From NCBI GenBank assembly GCA_003134815.1, contig PLCO01000009.1, positions 3,010-67,009 on the forward strand: a DNA stretch of 64,000 nt, read 5' to 3'. Shown here piece after piece: positions 54,035 through 61,511 of the stretch. The notes under the pieces were generated by a model. The model searched no databases, was not told the origin of the DNA, and was given only the letters and a program-made list of their open reading frames with translations. The DNA is from Acidobacteriaceae bacterium (GTDB lineage: Bacteria > Acidobacteriota > Terriglobia > Terriglobales > Acidobacteriaceae). Both the position numbers and the translations under genes were made by a program. Within the stretch, counting starts at the first letter, position 1. Every line of letters starts with the position of its first letter.

Positions 54035-55084
54035 ATGGCTTCCTCTTCACTCTCCGCATTCCGCACGCAAGCGACTAATCCGCCGGTCGATCTGCCACTG
54101 CGGGATAGCCACGGCCGAGTGATTCACGACCTCCGCGTCTCCATCACTGATCGCTGCAACTACAAATGCGTCTACTGCCGCACTGGCGAAATGGGCGCGC
54201 AGTATCCCGAGCTGGCCATCGAAGAATACATCCGCCTCATCGGCCTCTTTGTCAGTCTCGGCATCACTAAAGTTCGCCTCACCGGCGGTGAGCCGCTGCT
54301 GCGCCGCGATGTCGTCGCACTGGTTCAGGAGCTCTCGCGCCTCCGCACCGTTGACGACGAACCGCTTGACCTCGCCCTCACCACTAACGGCCACCTGCTC
54401 GATTCGCTTGCACAGCCGCTCAAGGACGCCGGCCTGAACCGCGTAACCGTCAGCATGGACGCCGTCGATGCCGCGACCTTCGAGCGCATCACGCGCATCG
54501 AGGGTAGCTTCGCCAAAGTTCTTGCCGGCGTTCGCGCCGCCCGCGCCGCCGGGCTCACGCCCCTCAAAATCAACTGTGTGCTGCTGCGCGGCTTTAATGA
54601 CGATCAGATCGAAGGATTTGCCCGTTTCGCCCGCGAAGAAGATGTTGTCGTTCGCTTTATTGAGTTCATGCCCCTCGAAGAAGGCCGCCTCTGGACGCCC
54701 GAAATCGTTGTCACGCTGCGCGAAATTGTCGACCGGATCGGTCGCGTCCTCCCGCTCGTCGAGCTGCCGCCGCGCGAGGCCAGCGAAACCGCCCGGCGCT
54801 ACACATTCGCTGACGGCGTTGGCGAAATCGGAATCATCGCGCCAGTCAGCCAGGCATTTTGTGGAGCATGCAGCCGCGTCCGCCTCACTTCCGACGGCAA
54901 AATTCGCACCTGCCTCTTTTCGCAAGTGGAGCACGATCTCTACGGCCGCCTTCGCGCTGGCGCAGGCGACGAGGAACTCCGCACCTACATCGTCCGTACC
55001 ATTCATATGAAAGAAGCCCGCCACCACATCGGCGAGCCAAGTTTCCTCAAGCCCTCCCGTTCCATGGTCCACATTGGCGGATAA
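54035..55084 (+). CDS. moaA: GTP 3',8-cyclase (molybdopterin biosynthesis)
   Basis: Radical-SAM enzyme that starts molybdenum cofactor synthesis. 349 residues from ATG 54035; the longer upstream frame has no support. N-terminal cluster C-x3-C-x2-C in CNYKCVYC (41-48), then GITKVRLTGGEPLLRRDV; C-terminal cluster cysteines in AFCGACSRVRLTSDGKIRTC. The C-terminal end MVHIGG retains the terminal diglycine region. moaA has no molybdenum genes beside it. Confidence 0.95.
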   Translation: MASSSLSAFRTQATNPPVDLPLRDSHGRVIHDLRVSITDRCNYKCVYCRTGEMGAQYPELAIEEYIRLIGLFVSLGITKVRLTGGEPLLRRDVVALVQELSRLRTVDDEPLDLALTTNGHLLDSLAQPLKDAGLNRVTVSMDAVDAATFERITRIEGSFAKVLAGVRAARAAGLTPLKINCVLLRGFNDDQIEGFARFAREEDVVVRFIEFMPLEEGRLWTPEIVVTLREIVDRIGRVLPLVELPPREASETARRYTFADGVGEIGIIAPVSQAFCGACSRVRLTSDGKIRTCLFSQVEHDLYGRLRAGAGDEELRTYIVRTIHMKEARHHIGEPSFLKPSRSMVHIGG

Positions 55085-55192
55085 TCGGGCATCGCGGATC
55101 ATCGCACGCGGCCAGGGCAAAAAAATTGCGCACGAATTGTAACCAAACATTCATCCGGCCGCATCTATTTAAACACCAACAAGGAATCATGA

Positions 55193-56251
55193 ATGAATAA
55201 GGTTGGTCCCCTCCCCCAAGGCCTGAACATGACTAACGAGACGGAAGGGCGCATCCCGCTCGCCGATCTACTTGTTTTTCATCAGTTGGCGCGGTCGCTC
55301 ACTTCGAGCTTCGATCTCGACACAATTCTGCGCACCATCCTCGAACAGATGGAGCGCATGGTGGAGGCGGAGCTGTGGGCGCTGCTCATGCTCGATGAAA
55401 ATACCCACGACCTCTACTACGCCATCGCCGCGGGCGAGGAGCAGGAAGCCTTGAAGGGCCTCCGCGTCAAGCGCGGTGAGGGCGTTGCCGGCTGGGTTCT
55501 CGAGCATGGGGAGACGCTGATTGTCCCCGAGGTCGAACGCGATCCGCGCATCAACCAATCCGCCACGCCCAGCCTCGGCAAAGTCAAGTCGGTCATCGCC
55601 TTGCCGCTTCGCGGGCGCACCGGCACGCACGGCGTCATCGAAATTCTCAATCCGCGCGTCGAAATGTCGGACTACTCCATCGCCTTCCTGCATATTCTTG
55701 CCGACCATGCCGCCATCGCCATTGAAAACGCGCACGACGTCAGCCGCATCCAGCAGCTCACCATCACCGACGACACGACAGGCCTCTTCAACGTGCGCCA
55801 CCTCTACAGTGTTCTCTGCCCCGAATTGCAACGGTCGGAAAAGCTCGGCCGGGCAGTGAGCCTGGCGTTTTGGGATTTGGATCGCTTCAAGCTGATCAAT
55901 GACGCGCACGGGCACATGGTCGGCAGCGAATTGCTCGCCCTCGCCGGGCAGCGCCTTAAGGAGCTCAGCCGCAAGCAGGATCTCTGCTTTCGCTACGGCG
56001 GCGACGAATTCGTGATTCTTATGCCTGAGACCACGGCGGCAAAGGCGTTGGAGCTCACCCGGGGAATCCATACTGCGCTGCTCGAGACTCAGTTCGGAAT
56101 GAAGGGCGGCCTCACGCTCAAAGTCAGCGCCAGCGTTGGTCTCGCGACTTCGCCTCCCGACGGCACGCATATGCATGAGATCATCGGCGCCGCCGACGCC
56201 CGCATGTACGGCGTCAAGCGCAACGGCCGCGGCCAGGTCCGCGCTGAGTAA
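55193..56251 (+). CDS. GAF-GGDEF diguanylate cyclase
   Basis: 352 residues. A GAF domain (about 25-185) is followed by a GGDEF domain (about 190-345) with DLDRFKLINDAHGHMVGS and the intact active site RYGGDEFVILMP, so it should make cyclic di-GMP from GTP. GAF domains bind small molecules or nucleotides and would control the output. No membrane helix, so it is cytosolic. ATG 55193 with AAGGAATC upstream. The I-site RxxD is not clear. Confidence 0.93.
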   Translation: MNKVGPLPQGLNMTNETEGRIPLADLLVFHQLARSLTSSFDLDTILRTILEQMERMVEAELWALLMLDENTHDLYYAIAAGEEQEALKGLRVKRGEGVAGWVLEHGETLIVPEVERDPRINQSATPSLGKVKSVIALPLRGRTGTHGVIEILNPRVEMSDYSIAFLHILADHAAIAIENAHDVSRIQQLTITDDTTGLFNVRHLYSVLCPELQRSEKLGRAVSLAFWDLDRFKLINDAHGHMVGSELLALAGQRLKELSRKQDLCFRYGGDEFVILMPETTAAKALELTRGIHTALLETQFGMKGGLTLKVSASVGLATSPPDGTHMHEIIGAADARMYGVKRNGRGQVRAE

Positions 56252-56344
56252 GCACACTGATCACTACCACCCAACGAAGTATCATCCTTGGGTCGATCTC
56301 TCTATTGCCGGTCTCCATCGCCGGGCGGGTCTTGTCGTTGCGGT

Positions 56345-56391
56345 GGGGTGCGGAGGGGGTCGTTTTGGGGTGATTTGGGGTCGAAACGGGG
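56345..56391 (+). repeat. Potential G-quadruplex tract
   Basis: Five runs of four or five G (56345-48, 56355-59, 56367-70, 56377-80, 56388-91) separated by six or seven bases. This fits an intramolecular G-quadruplex on the plus strand. It lies just after the GGDEF stop, where it could affect transcription or replication. Confidence 0.5.
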
Positions 56392-56518
56392 CTGTTTGAG
56401 TCCGAATAGGGGCTGTTTTGGGTACAAAATCGACCAAATCTGGCGAGATTTGGACGGGGATTTGGAGAGGATTTGCTGGAGCGGAAGCGGGTGCGCGCTG
56501 GGGTGAATTTCGGCGGAA

Positions 56519-56840
56519 AAAGGGCCGTTTTGCGAACAAAAATCGACGAAAATCGAGAAAAATCGCGACGGTTTTTGAGGCGTTTGTGTTGATGTTAAAC
56601 GAGTTAAGTGCAGTTTGCACTGATTCTAGGGCAGCAAATTTTTTTCTTTAATTAATTTCGCCTTTCTGAGGGCAGCGGAGTTGGCGGAGTGAACGAGGTT
56701 AACGCGACTATCCGAGTGAGCGCAGATCGGGGCGCGAGTCTCGATTCGAGTTGTTTCGGGTGATGCCTTCGATGGTTTCAGGCTCTGCCTCCTATGACTT
56801 GAAGTGTAGCGATTTGGCGGAAATAATCGGCAAACTTGGG
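56519..56840 (+). repeat. Dispersed AT-rich element, copy B
   Basis: Second copy of the element seen at 8355-8680, same orientation. Shared blocks include GTTTTGCGAACAAAAATCGA, GTGTTGATG, AACGAGTTAAGTG, TTTGCAC, TTTAATTAATTTCG (56647-56660) and AAATAATCGGCAAACTTGG (56821-56839), in the same order and nearly the same spacing. The last block is identical over at least 19 bases. It borders the RT accessory pair. Confidence 0.7.
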
Positions 56841-57079
56841 GAGGTTATTTGGCCGAGTGGTTTCAGTGGGTTGGGGCGGTCTGGGCATGGGAAGGCTCTT
56901 GACATAGGACTGGGGTGCTTCGACTTCGCTCAGGACTTGCTCTAGGACCAGGGACTAAGGCCAGGGCACCAAGTTCATTCCGGGAATTGGATGGCTCTAA
57001 GTAGTGCGTCCTTTGCGCGCCGGGCAATAATTCCGCGTGCAATGCAGACTTTCTCGGAGCGTTTCTCGCGGAGTGGTGG

Positions 57080-57943
57080 CTACTTCCCCCCAGATTTGAG
57101 CATCTCGATCTGCGCGCTGAGGGTGTTCCACGGTTCAGCGACTTGGTAGGCCCGCACGCAGAAATTGAGAACGCTAAGAACGATCCAAGCTGTTGCCGGC
57201 ACCATAAGCCACCCGACACGGAACTGCACAGACAAAACAGCTCCTACAATCAGAACGAAGGAAGCTAGGGAAAAATCGGAATCGAGCCTTCCGAACACCT
57301 CCTGAATCGGCTCCACAGGGCCCTCGAACAGCACTTTGAATTTCATGCGCTCGTAGCACATCCTCCATTCTGTGTCATTCGTTATCGCATCGATTGCCCT
57401 CTTCAATCCTGGGTTGACTTGCAGAGTGAGCTGCTCTGCTAGCTTCTGCTGCTCAGCCAAACCGGCTGGAAGAGGCTGACTTGATCGCAGCAACTCAGCA
57501 GCATTTCTTGGAAGCATAAGCGTGAGATTATTCGGTGCCTCCGGCCCGAAACGGGAGGTGTATGCGGTTCGCCAAGTCTGATCCCGCCATGGAGCGGCTT
57601 GGTTTTCGTAGGGGTGCCTGCCTCTGCTGATACCAGCCCATAGCGCTCCGATCGCACCCGCTGCTGCGCTGCCCACGGCATTCACAACAGTGGAGAGAGT
57701 GTAACCGAGCGCGAAACAGATCGTGATTATCAGCCAGAGTCTGGTCGCGTACCCAAGATATGGCAGCGAAATGAGGCTTTTGACCGTCCCTGGAGTTTCG
57801 GCGTTATACACGAAGAGGAGCGCAAATCCGGGCAGTACTTTAGTCAACAGGTGAACTGTCTTCTCAAATGGGAATTTTCCGAAGTCGATCACATTGTCCG
57901 CCCCGGGGCTCAGCAGCCTTTTCGACTGAGTGCCACCGCGCAT
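57080..57943 (-). CDS. Four-TM membrane protein divergent from the reverse transcriptase
   Basis: 287 residues from the ATG at 57941-57943 (GAGG ten bases upstream); a longer frame runs into the RT gene and is rejected. Two helices near the start (LTKVLPGFALLFVY and RLWLIITICFALGYTLST), a soluble middle part of about 120 residues (WRDQTWRTAYTSRFGPEAPN, NDTEWRMCYERMKFKV), and a C-terminal helix pair (FSLASFVLIVGAVLSVQF, GWLMVPATAWIVLSVLNF). Family not recognised. Its start lies 15 bases from the RT start, so the two form a unit. Pore-forming or membrane-effector roles are possible, as in other RT-linked membrane proteins, but this is inference. Confidence 0.7.
   Translation of the reverse strand: MRGGTQSKRLLSPGADNVIDFGKFPFEKTVHLLTKVLPGFALLFVYNAETPGTVKSLISLPYLGYATRLWLIITICFALGYTLSTVVNAVGSAAAGAIGALWAGISRGRHPYENQAAPWRDQTWRTAYTSRFGPEAPNNLTLMLPRNAAELLRSSQPLPAGLAEQQKLAEQLTLQVNPGLKRAIDAITNDTEWRMCYERMKFKVLFEGPVEPIQEVFGRLDSDFSLASFVLIVGAVLSVQFRVGWLMVPATAWIVLSVLNFCVRAYQVAEPWNTLSAQIEMLKSGGK
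57780..57810 (+). promoter_or_regulatory. Candidate promoter of the reverse transcriptase gene
   Basis: TTGACC (57780-57785), 19-base spacer, TATACA (57805-57810), on the plus strand. It lies inside the divergent membrane protein gene, so the RT transcript would have a leader antisense to that gene's 5' end. The spacer is longer than ideal. Confidence 0.3.
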
Positions 57944-57958
57944 TGGTAGAATCCTCGC

Positions 57959-59518
57959 GTGGCCATCGACAGTCTCAATACGCACTCTCTTGACTGGGCG
58001 GTCACCCACGTCCTGAGGTTCGGGGACACAGACATATTCCCTGTGCCATTCGAGTTTCGCTGCATAAAGACTGCATGGAACATGGTTCGTCCCCAACTAG
58101 CAGCAATTGACCTAAGCACATATCGTACCAGCGGTGTTCGCCGTATGCTTGTGCCGAAGCCGGCTGGTGGCTTCCGGGTCGCCACGCAGCTGAATCCGGT
58201 TGACGCAATAATCTATCTCGCGGCAGTATATGAAGCTGCCGCAAAGATCGAGGCGAATCGTATTCCAGCGGGCAGAAACATTGCATGCTCATATCGAATC
58301 GATATTTCCCCAGATGGTCAGCTGTTCGGCATCGAGACTGGCTGGCCGGAGTTCCACGCTAAGTCGGAGGAATGCGCCAAGAGCGGAGAATTTACGCACG
58401 TACTGATTGCAGATATTGCCGACTTCTATAGCCAGATTTACTCTCACAGAGTCCAAGGTGCGCTGGAGGCCGCCGATGTTCCGTCTGCTAGGTCGGAAAA
58501 CATCGAACGATTCCTGCTTTCGCTTACGGCGAAGCAGACCCGCGGAGTACCCGTCGGACCCTCTGCGTCGATCCTGCTCGCGGAAGCGGTTTTGTCTGAT
58601 GTGGACAGCTTCCTCCTCAGACGCGGGCTGACGTTCACGAGGTACGTCGACGATTTTCGAATTTTCTGCCAGTCGCGGCGTCAGGCGACAAGAATCTACC
58701 ACGATCTTGCCGAATATCTTTACACCTCGCACCGCTTGACTCTTGAGCAGCAGAAGAGCAGGGTGCTGCGAGTTGAGACGTTTGGGCGGAAGGAGTTGGT
58801 TGACCCTGCCCGACTAGAGAAGGAATCCAAACTGAGGAGGCAGAGGGAACTGATCGAGGCGATTCGTTTCATGTCTGGCTATAACCTGTCCGAAGATGAA
58901 CTACCGGACGAGGACAAGAGGAAAGTAGTAAGGGAGAATCTCGTCGAGCTTTTCAAAACCTGCGTTGGCGAAAGGCCGCTCCCACTAGGTCTTGCTCGAT
59001 ATCTTCTTCGTCGCGCGACTCGGCTCCGGACCACGGTCCTCAACGACATCGCCTTTCAGAACTTGACCACCCTCGTTCCAGTATTTCGGGAGCTTATAAA
59101 TTATCTGAGGGTCACAGTCCCAAAAAGAGCGGCAGCGGGGCGAGGACAAGAGATTGTGACCTTTTTAAAGACCTCGATCTTCGGTGAGGTCCCTTTTCTA
59201 CGCCTTTGGGCTATGGACCTTTTTCTCGAAAGGCCAGACCTCCTCAGTTCTGATTCTGCTCTGGATCTGTCGCGTGAGTTTCGTGACGACCTAGGAATAC
59301 GGCCCTACGCGCTGATCGCTCAGCGTGCCAAGAAGGTGGACTGGGTACGCGGGCAGAAGGAGATCTGGATGAACTATTCCCCTTGGGATCGACGCGCAGT
59401 CATTTATGCCGGATCAGTTCTCCCTGCAAAGGAAAGAAGGATCTGGCTGGATATGGTCGCCAGCGCGACGGATGACGTTTTGGACAAGGCTGTCGCAGCT
59501 TGCGCAAAACAGGGCTGA
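57959..59518 (+). CDS. Reverse transcriptase of the Abi/UG (defence-type) class
   Basis: 519 residues, GTG start at 57959. RT core: FGDTDIFPVPFEF near the N-terminus (21-33), PKPAGGFRVATQLNP (67-80), motif A VLIADIADFYSQIY (148-161, Asp152), GVPVGPSAS (196-204) and the active-site YVDD (229-232). Residues about 260-519 are a large helical C-terminal region without a maturase, thumb-X or endonuclease domain, as in AbiK/AbiA and other unknown-group RTs, several of which defend against phages. No retron msr/msd or group II intron structure is seen. Third codon positions look less GC-rich than in neighbours, suggesting transfer. Confidence 0.88.
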   Translation: MAIDSLNTHSLDWAVTHVLRFGDTDIFPVPFEFRCIKTAWNMVRPQLAAIDLSTYRTSGVRRMLVPKPAGGFRVATQLNPVDAIIYLAAVYEAAAKIEANRIPAGRNIACSYRIDISPDGQLFGIETGWPEFHAKSEECAKSGEFTHVLIADIADFYSQIYSHRVQGALEAADVPSARSENIERFLLSLTAKQTRGVPVGPSASILLAEAVLSDVDSFLLRRGLTFTRYVDDFRIFCQSRRQATRIYHDLAEYLYTSHRLTLEQQKSRVLRVETFGRKELVDPARLEKESKLRRQRELIEAIRFMSGYNLSEDELPDEDKRKVVRENLVELFKTCVGERPLPLGLARYLLRRATRLRTTVLNDIAFQNLTTLVPVFRELINYLRVTVPKRAAAGRGQEIVTFLKTSIFGEVPFLRLWAMDLFLERPDLLSSDSALDLSREFRDDLGIRPYALIAQRAKKVDWVRGQKEIWMNYSPWDRRAVIYAGSVLPAKERRIWLDMVASATDDVLDKAVAACAKQG

Positions 59519-59591
59519 GGCCCCATGGAGTAAACGCTCCTGAGAGCCCACGCACCGTTCACCAGAAAGAGGGCAGGGCCGGGGCGCGCGA

Positions 59592-59613
59592 CTAAGATTT
59601 CCGAAGATCTTAG
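59592..59613 (+). terminator. Hairpin downstream of the reverse transcriptase
   Basis: CTAAGAT (59592-59598) and ATCTTAG (59607-59613) pair perfectly around an eight-base loop, with further possible pairs inside. It has no T-run, so it is only a weak terminator candidate, or part of a structured 3' RNA of the RT gene. Confidence 0.3.
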
Positions 59614-59750
59614 CGCTCAAATATCGAGGTTCTTGACGCGGCGGGCCCATTCGTCGGGGCAGTCCAAATTCACTTGCAGAAACCGGCGGGCGGGATCGTA
59701 AGATGGGGCTGATCACGGGACCCGTCACACGGAACTCAATGGGATTTGAG

Positions 59751-59771
59751 CGCGACATTCGAAGTGTCGCG
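59751..59771. repeat. 21-base palindrome
   Basis: CGCGACA (59751-59757) and TGTCGCG (59765-59771) flank TTCGAAG, which is itself nearly self-complementary. It lies upstream of the phased repeats and could be an operator or structured element. Confidence 0.55.
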
Positions 59772-59787
59772 ACTTCCCCCATGTTTT

Positions 59788-59856
59788 TGAAATTCGACCC
59801 CAGGTTCCTGAAATTAGAAGCGACTCGCTGAAATTCAAGTAAGAGTGGCTGAAATC
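59788..59856 (+). promoter_or_regulatory. Four phased TGAAAT(T/C) direct repeats
   Basis: TGAAATT at 59788, 59809 and 59829 and TGAAATC at 59850, spaced 21, 20 and 21 bases, i.e. on the same face of the helix every two turns. They end about 17 bases before the ATG at 59874. Such phasing suggests cooperative binding of a regulator. Confidence 0.55.
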
Positions 59857-59873
59857 AAAAGAGGAGATTGCGG

Positions 59874-60590
59874 ATGAAGCCTGACCGCTTTTTCTACACT
59901 GCCGCCGGGGCCATTTTTCTGGTTCTCATCGTCCTCGGCTTTCAGCATTACATCTTTCATGGCAAGCACTCGGACGACTCGCCGATTGCGCCGGTGATGC
60001 TGGCCATCGTGGTGGCGCACTCGAGCGCCATCTTTGCCTGGTTCGTGGGGTTCTTTGTGCAGGCGCTGCTGATCTCGACGCACAATCGCCGGGTGCACAT
60101 GACGCTGGGCTGGGGCGTGGTGGGGATTGCGGCGCTGATCGCGGTGACTGGGCCGCTGGTGGCTTACCGGTCGATCCAGGTGGCTCCGGAACAGGTGATT
60201 TTCGACTGGCCGGGCCCGCAGTTTCTGCTGGTGATGTTTACGGAGATTGCGCTGTTCGCGGCATTCGTGACGATCGGCGTGCTGAACCGCAAGCGGCCGC
60301 GCATTCACAGGCCGATGATGCTGATGGCCTGCATTGTGATCGTGAGCGGAGCGACGGCGCGGATCGCGCAGGTTGGCTCGATCTTCGGGTATCACCATTG
60401 GATGGGGATATTCGGCCCGGTCGTTAGCCTGGGAGCGCTGCTGCTGGTGGTGCGCGCGGCGATGACGCGGAGCTTCGATCGACCGTTTGCCATGGGGCTG
60501 GCCGTGATGGTGGTGGTGACACTGATCGCGGGAAGACTTGCGGTGACGAGCACGTGGGTGGATTGGGCCGGGATGATTTTGAAGCGGTGA
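59874..60590 (+). CDS. Hypothetical polytopic membrane protein, 238 aa
   Basis: About seven helices. ATG 59874 has GAGGAG seven bases upstream. Histidines at helix ends recall heme- or quinone-binding membrane proteins (QHYIFHGKHSDD, STHNRRVHMTLGWGVV, RPRIHRPMMLM). The family is not firmly recognised; DUF2306- or cytochrome b561-like relation is only a guess. Phased repeats upstream point to specific regulation. No neighbours suggest a pathway. Confidence 0.7.
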   Translation: MKPDRFFYTAAGAIFLVLIVLGFQHYIFHGKHSDDSPIAPVMLAIVVAHSSAIFAWFVGFFVQALLISTHNRRVHMTLGWGVVGIAALIAVTGPLVAYRSIQVAPEQVIFDWPGPQFLLVMFTEIALFAAFVTIGVLNRKRPRIHRPMMLMACIVIVSGATARIAQVGSIFGYHHWMGIFGPVVSLGALLLVVRAAMTRSFDRPFAMGLAVMVVVTLIAGRLAVTSTWVDWAGMILKR

Positions 60591-60623
60591 CGGGATGTTT
60601 TGGCGCGAACGATTGTGGGGTTT

Positions 60624-60680
60624 CCGGGCCTGAAGGCCGGGATGTGTATTGTGCGGGAATTCAGGGGCCTGAAGGCCCCT
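60624..60680. terminator. Two GGCC-TGAA-GGCC hairpins between convergent genes
   Basis: AGGGGCC-TGAA-GGCCCCT (60663-60680) is a perfect seven-pair stem with a four-base loop. A related CCGGGCC-TGAA-GGCCGG lies at 60624-60640. Both share GGGCCTGAAGGCC. They sit between the membrane protein stop and the lipoprotein stop, so they may end both transcripts. The repeat of the same core suggests a dispersed REP-like element. Confidence 0.6.
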
Positions 60681-60699
60681 GCTCCTTCCGTTGTTCCGT

Positions 60700-61404
60700 T
60701 TACTGCTGCTCAACAACGTGGACGGGATTCTCCAGGCGGAAGGTCAGCAGCGTTTCGGCGGGCAGAAAGATCTGCCTGTTGCCGGTGAACGCGCTGCCGG
60801 CCGTGCCTGCGCCGCCGCCGGCCGCTGCGCCGATGAGCGCGCCTTTGCCGCCACCTGCGACGCCGCCAATGATGGCTCCAACCGCACCGCCGCCGGCGGC
60901 GAACAGAGCCGTGCGCTTGCCCTTGCCCTTCTCTGCCCGTTCGATGGAACTGGTCTCGACCGGATAACTGCCCCAATTGGTATGCACGCGGTCAATGCGG
61001 ATGGAAAGGTACGCTCCGCCCTTGATGTGGCCGAGGGCCTTGGCGGCCATGACGGTTCCGTCGGCGCGGGAGTCCCGGGCGATTACAGTTTGGCCGTTGA
61101 CGACCACATCTTCGGCAACCGTGGCGCTGAACGAGTCGCCCGGGCGGCTGATCTTGGAGCCGAGATCCTGGTCGAGGCGAACGCGGATGCGTGTGCCTGC
61201 CGGCAGATCGACCGTGGCGGGGGGCGGCGGCGCTTGCGGGACGTTTGTGCCGTTAGAAGCTAAAGGGGATTGCGAGTTGCCGGCCTGCTGTGTTGACGAT
61301 TTGCATCCGCCAAACGAGAGGGCCGAAACGAGGATAAGCGCGGCGAGGGCACGCGCGGCGAGGGCACGCGCGGCGAGGGAGGCGAAGCGGAAACGGAAGC
61401 TCAT
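60700..61404 (-). CDS. Glycine-zipper putative lipoprotein
   Basis: 234 residues from the ATG at 61402-61404 (GGAG eight bases upstream). Basic N-terminus, hydrophobic helix with an alanine-rich ARALAARALA repeat, and a lipobox-like SALSFGGC near residue 33. A globular beta-rich domain follows (RIRVRLDQDLGSKISRPGDSF), then a glycine-zipper helix GGGAVGAIIGGVAGGG with a second zipper (about 175-205), and a short C-terminal tail. Glycine zippers pack in or across membranes. Function unknown. Confidence 0.72.
   Translation of the reverse strand: MSFRFRFASLAARALAARALAALILVSALSFGGCKSSTQQAGNSQSPLASNGTNVPQAPPPPATVDLPAGTRIRVRLDQDLGSKISRPGDSFSATVAEDVVVNGQTVIARDSRADGTVMAAKALGHIKGGAYLSIRIDRVHTNWGSYPVETSSIERAEKGKGKRTALFAAGGGAVGAIIGGVAGGGKGALIGAAAGGGAGTAGSAFTGNRQIFLPAETLLTFRLENPVHVVEQQ
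61341..61378. repeat. 15-base tandem repeat in the lipoprotein signal region
   Basis: CGGCGAGGGCACGCG at 61341 and 61356 and a partial copy from 61371. It encodes the repeated Ala-Arg-Ala-Leu segment, in frame. Confidence 0.8.
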
Positions 61405-61495
61405 GACACACACTCCAAAAGAAAAGTAGGTAACGGAAGCCGACATGGGACCTGAAAGGGAGGCGCCAGGATCGACGAATGAACTGGGGCGGAAA

Positions 61496-61509
61496 AACCT
61501 CCCAACAGG

Positions 61510-61511
<2 letters not shown>
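61496..61511 (-). terminator. Weak terminator at the end of gyrB
   Basis: On the minus strand AACCT, loop GTTGGG, AGGTT followed by TTT. The stem is only five pairs and its left arm overlaps the gyrB stop codon. Confidence 0.35.

Larger units (their letters stand above)
56252..57079. other. 828-base intergenic region: G-rich tract, dispersed repeat, no gene
   Basis: Between the GGDEF gene and the membrane protein of the RT pair. It contains a G-rich tract (56345-56391) and copy B of the dispersed AT-rich element (56519-56840). Two frames across it (56282-56620 minus, 56418-56651 plus) have low-complexity translations and are not supported. Beyond 56840 nothing recognisable is seen. Confidence 0.6.
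59519..59873. other. Intergenic region with hairpin, possible gene remnant and phased repeats
   Basis: 355 bases between the RT and the membrane protein gene. It holds a hairpin (59592-59613), a minus-strand coding-like fragment (59617-59712), a 21-base palindrome (59751-59771) and four phased TGAAAT repeats (59788-59856). No complete gene is present. Confidence 0.5.

Noticed and set aside
56282-56651. Two overlapping open frames within the dispersed repeat copy B
   Set aside because: Translations are repetitive (Pro/Phe-rich or Lys/Arg-rich) and copy A does not keep the frames open.
59414-59782. A 122-codon minus-strand frame overlapping the end of the RT gene
   Set aside because: It runs into the RT coding strand and lacks a clear domain or ribosome binding site.
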